Source of the DNA: Porphyromonadaceae bacterium UBA7572 | GTDB lineage: Bacteria > Bacteroidota > Bacteroidia > Bacteroidales > Muribaculaceae | Length of the DNA stretch: 7,145 bases | Direction of reading: 5' to 3' | Assembly (NCBI GenBank): GCA_002476625.1 | Contig: DLLC01000002.1 | Coordinates: forward strand, 2,109-9,253 | Shown: piece by piece, positions 5,389 through 7,145 of the stretch | Numbering within the stretch: position 1 is the stretch's first letter | How the letters are laid out: every line of letters starts with the position of its first letter | Translations under genes and position numbers: made by a program | Notes under the pieces: model-generated | The model's input: only the letters and a program-made list of their open reading frames with translations | What the model was told of the DNA's origin: nothing | The model's database searches: none

Positions 5389-6849
5389 TCAGAAGTGGAA
5401 GGAAGCGGTGTGGTCATCTACCACCACTTCCTGTGGCGTGTCGATGTGGTTGCGGTCTTCGAGTGCGCTGCGCAGCACGGCGGCAGCACGAGGCACGGCG
5501 TTCTCCATGATAAAGCCTTTCACCATTTCGTCCGCTCCAGATGGGAAAGCCTTGTCGAGCACGGATTCCATGGCCTTTTCCATTTTGGCGAGTAGCTCGG
5601 CTGATTTCGGGTTCTGTCCCTCATTGCCCTCGTAGAGCATAATGAACGCTTCGGGAGCGAGGGGCGAGAACTCGGTGCGGATGGCGCTTGCCATGTCTTT
5701 TCCCATCTTGCCCATGTCGATGCCTATGCCGCCGCCCAGTATGGCCAAATAGCTGTTTAGTTTGCCAGCCATCGCATCGAGGCGGGCGCTGAGGCGGTTC
5801 ACCATGCCGTTCATCAGCCCAGGCACGGCCTTCTCCACTTGCCGCTTGCCGTCGGCAAGAAGGTGGGTGTTAGTGTCCACGCTTTTAATTTGATGTGTGT
5901 CCACACTCATGCTGTCGGCGTTGATGGTGATGGTGCGATAGTAGAAAGGATAGGTGACGAGCGACCCTGTGGCCACCTCGGTGATGGAGTCGCCGCCGCA
6001 GTAGTCGCGCGCTATGTCGGATAGGTGCAGGTGGCCGGTGAGAATCACATGCACTCCGGCTGCCACAAGCGCATTTCGCACATGCTCGTGGTCGGCCACC
6101 ACATATTTGTCGAGCAGGCGTGCTTCTCCGTCGAAGTGCTCAATGAGGTGGTGGTGCATCATCGCCACCACGCGTTTGCCCTGCTTCCGCGCTTCGCGTG
6201 CGCGGTCGGCTATCCATCTGAGCGTGCTTTCCTTCACGCGCCCTGCGGTGTGGTAGGTGTTCACCGAATCGCCGCGCGCCTTCAGCAGGTTTTCCTCGTC
6301 GCGGTTGCTGTCGATGCCTATCACCACAAGTCCCTCCACTGGCTCGGCAGCGTAGCTCAGCGAGGCGGTGTCGGGCTGCTGCTGTGCGGTGTCGTAGCCG
6401 AAGTGGGCGTAGAGCTGGCGAAACTCATCGCGGGTGACGGTGGGGGCTGTGTGCCGCTTGTCGCCACTGAAGAACTGGGCGTTGGCGTTGCTGATGTCGT
6501 GGTTGCCGGGAATCACTAAAGCCTTGATGCCGTGGGCACGCAGGCGTTCAAGCTGGGCCACCACAAACTCATGGCTAAGTCGCTCGCCGTCTTTGGTGAG
6601 GTCGCCCGAAATCAGCACCAAGTCGGGCCGGCTGGCTATGATGCTGCTCACCGCCGTGCGCAGCACCTGCGCGCTCTCCTTAATCATGCGCATGTCGGAT
6701 GCGGCGTAGCGGTCAAAGGCCTCGCCGGGCTTTTCCACCAGCCTCTCTGCCATGGAATGGATATCGCTCATCACCACTATTTTCACCGCACCACCCATGT
6801 GCAGTGAAGCTATGGCCGCCAAGGCCAGCAAGATTTTTTTTATCATCAT
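5389..6849 (-). CDS. Exported calcineurin-like metallophosphoesterase with C-terminal extension
   Basis: This is a dinuclear-metal phosphohydrolase; the substrate is not evident. The 486 residues start at ATG 6849. An in-frame ATG at 7011 is rejected because the promoter -7 element at 6877-6884 lies inside that extension, whose sequence is not protein-like. Residues 1-21 form a signal peptide (MMIKKILLALAAIASLHMGG, then Ala21), and the first catalytic strand follows directly. All class signatures are present: Asp29-x-His31 (MSDIH), Asp83 (SGDLTKDGE), Asn116-His117 (PGNHD), the His232-234 run (MMHHH) and His273-x-His275 (TGHLH). The layout resembles CpdA/Icc-like cyclic-nucleotide phosphodiesterases and secreted class III phosphoesterases. 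After about residue 320 there is a helical extension of some 165 residues. It contains an unusual Gly/Met-rich patch at 370-386 (AILGGGIGIDMGKMGKD) that I do not recognise. It is convergent with kbl and appears to be alone in its transcript. Confidence 0.88.
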   Translation of the reverse strand: MMIKKILLALAAIASLHMGGAVKIVVMSDIHSMAERLVEKPGEAFDRYAASDMRMIKESAQVLRTAVSSIIASRPDLVLISGDLTKDGERLSHEFVVAQLERLRAHGIKALVIPGNHDISNANAQFFSGDKRHTAPTVTRDEFRQLYAHFGYDTAQQQPDTASLSYAAEPVEGLVVIGIDSNRDEENLLKARGDSVNTYHTAGRVKESTLRWIADRAREARKQGKRVVAMMHHHLIEHFDGEARLLDKYVVADHEHVRNALVAAGVHVILTGHLHLSDIARDYCGGDSITEVATGSLVTYPFYYRTITINADSMSVDTHQIKSVDTNTHLLADGKRQVEKAVPGLMNGMVNRLSARLDAMAGKLNSYLAILGGGIGIDMGKMGKDMASAIRTEFSPLAPEAFIMLYEGNEGQNPKSAELLAKMEKAMESVLDKAFPSGADEMVKGFIMENAVPRAAAVLRSALEDRNHIDTPQEVVVDDHTASFHF

Positions 6850-6876
6850 TGTCAGATTCTGAAATTTTCGTAGGCA

Positions 6877-6884
6877 CAAATTTA
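6877..6884 (-). promoter_or_regulatory. -7 promoter element for the metallophosphoesterase
   Basis: The minus strand reads TAAATTTG, an exact TAnnTTTG match and identical to the chelatase operon element. It lies 27 bases upstream of ATG 6849, giving a leader near 20 bases. No TTG is found 19-21 bases upstream, so the -33 part is weak. The element decides the start codon. Confidence 0.65.
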
Positions 6885-7095
6885 CACAAAAAATCGCGAA
6901 TTGCGTTGATTCTCGTTTTGGTGACGCAGTGGTTTTATAGCGGAAATAAATGTGACAATATGTGAATTTCTGGATAAATCGCCCTGTATTGTCAAAAAAT
7001 ATTAAATTCAAACAAAAAGTTGCTCAAAGAATATGTTGTATAATATATTTCCACTACTTTTTTATCGGATTTTCATGGTATTAGTTTTTAAGGTT

Positions 7096-7134
7096 ATGAA
7101 ATTCTTGGCGTCGTGACGACGGCTTTTATTTCAT
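7096..7134. terminator. Nested inverted repeat, possible terminator
   Basis: The outer arms atgaaat (7096-7102) and atttcat (7128-7134) flank a tight inner hairpin cgtcg-tga-cgacg (7109-7121). On the plus strand the inner hairpin is followed by gctttt, on the minus strand by ccaagaattt, so the plus direction looks more like termination. No plus-strand gene precedes it here. It may instead end a minus-strand gene lying to the right, or be a binding site. Confidence 0.3.
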
Positions 7135-7145
7135 TTTGTTTAAGG

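Larger units (their letters stand above)
6850..7145. other. AT-rich intergenic region at the right edge
   Basis: These 296 bases upstream of the phosphoesterase contain its promoter, an 8-base inverted repeat (6953-6960 with 6987-6994) and a nested palindrome (7096-7134). I see no tRNA, riboswitch core or credible open frame. A 13-codon frame on the plus strand beginning at 7075 is too short to support. The next gene lies outside the window, so its direction is unknown. Confidence 0.55.

Noticed and set aside
6965..6994. TTGACA on the minus strand as a classical -35 box
   Set aside because: Bacteroidota housekeeping promoters do not use TTGACA/TATAAT, and a perfect TAnnTTTG lies closer to the gene.
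6850..7011. 54-codon N-terminal extension of the phosphoesterase
   Set aside because: It contains the -7 promoter element and non-protein-like sequence, and would bury the signal peptide; ATG 6849 is preferred.
7075..7116. 13-codon plus-strand frame resembling a leader peptide
   Set aside because: There is no run of regulatory codons and no downstream gene visible, so nothing supports translation.
1..7145. CRISPR arrays, tRNA/rRNA genes, insertion sequences or phage genes
   Set aside because: I saw no regularly spaced repeats, no cloverleaf-like sequence, and no transposase or integrase motifs in any frame.

Overview
The window looks like a chromosomal piece of a Bacteroidota bacterium, most likely a Bacteroidales gut-type lineage. 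Perfect matches to the Bacteroidota -7 element TAnnTTTG stand just upstream of three genes, start codons lack clear Shine-Dalgarno sites, and the gene content fits: a TonB-dependent receptor, a short-chain-dehydrogenase-type threonine dehydrogenase and exported enzymes. Codons are GC-rich (C or G at third positions) while intergenic DNA is AT-rich. This composition produces many long antisense open frames that I treat as shadows. Family-level placement (for example Muribaculaceae) would be a guess.

Layout. Bases 1-1831 (minus) hold the N-terminal 610 codons of a TonB-dependent outer-membrane receptor that runs off the left edge. It overlaps by 8 bases the end of an exported CbiK-type class II chelatase (1824-2684, minus), and one promoter at 2710-2740 appears to drive both. 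A roughly 220-base spacer with several hairpins follows. Next comes a divergent pair for threonine breakdown: an SDR-type L-threonine 3-dehydrogenase (2905-3861, minus) and 2-amino-3-ketobutyrate CoA ligase, kbl (4064-5254, plus), separated by a 202-base bidirectional control region. A 134-base convergent spacer with a good intrinsic terminator separates kbl from an exported metallophosphoesterase (5389-6849, minus). The right end (6850-7145) is AT-rich, non-coding, and contains inverted repeats.

How the genes work together. Threonine dehydrogenase oxidises L-threonine to 2-amino-3-ketobutyrate, and Kbl splits this unstable product with CoA to glycine and acetyl-CoA, so the divergent pair is a complete two-step pathway. 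The chelatase and receptor form a translationally coupled unit. The receptor would bring a substrate across the outer membrane and the chelatase would act on a tetrapyrrole in the periplasm, so haem, porphyrin or corrinoid handling is the natural hypothesis. The chelatase keeps the His/Glu/His metal-ligand set but seems to lack the Glu equivalent to Salmonella CbiK Glu89, so its real reaction is open. This pair is the most interesting part of the window. The phosphoesterase has no evident link to either unit.
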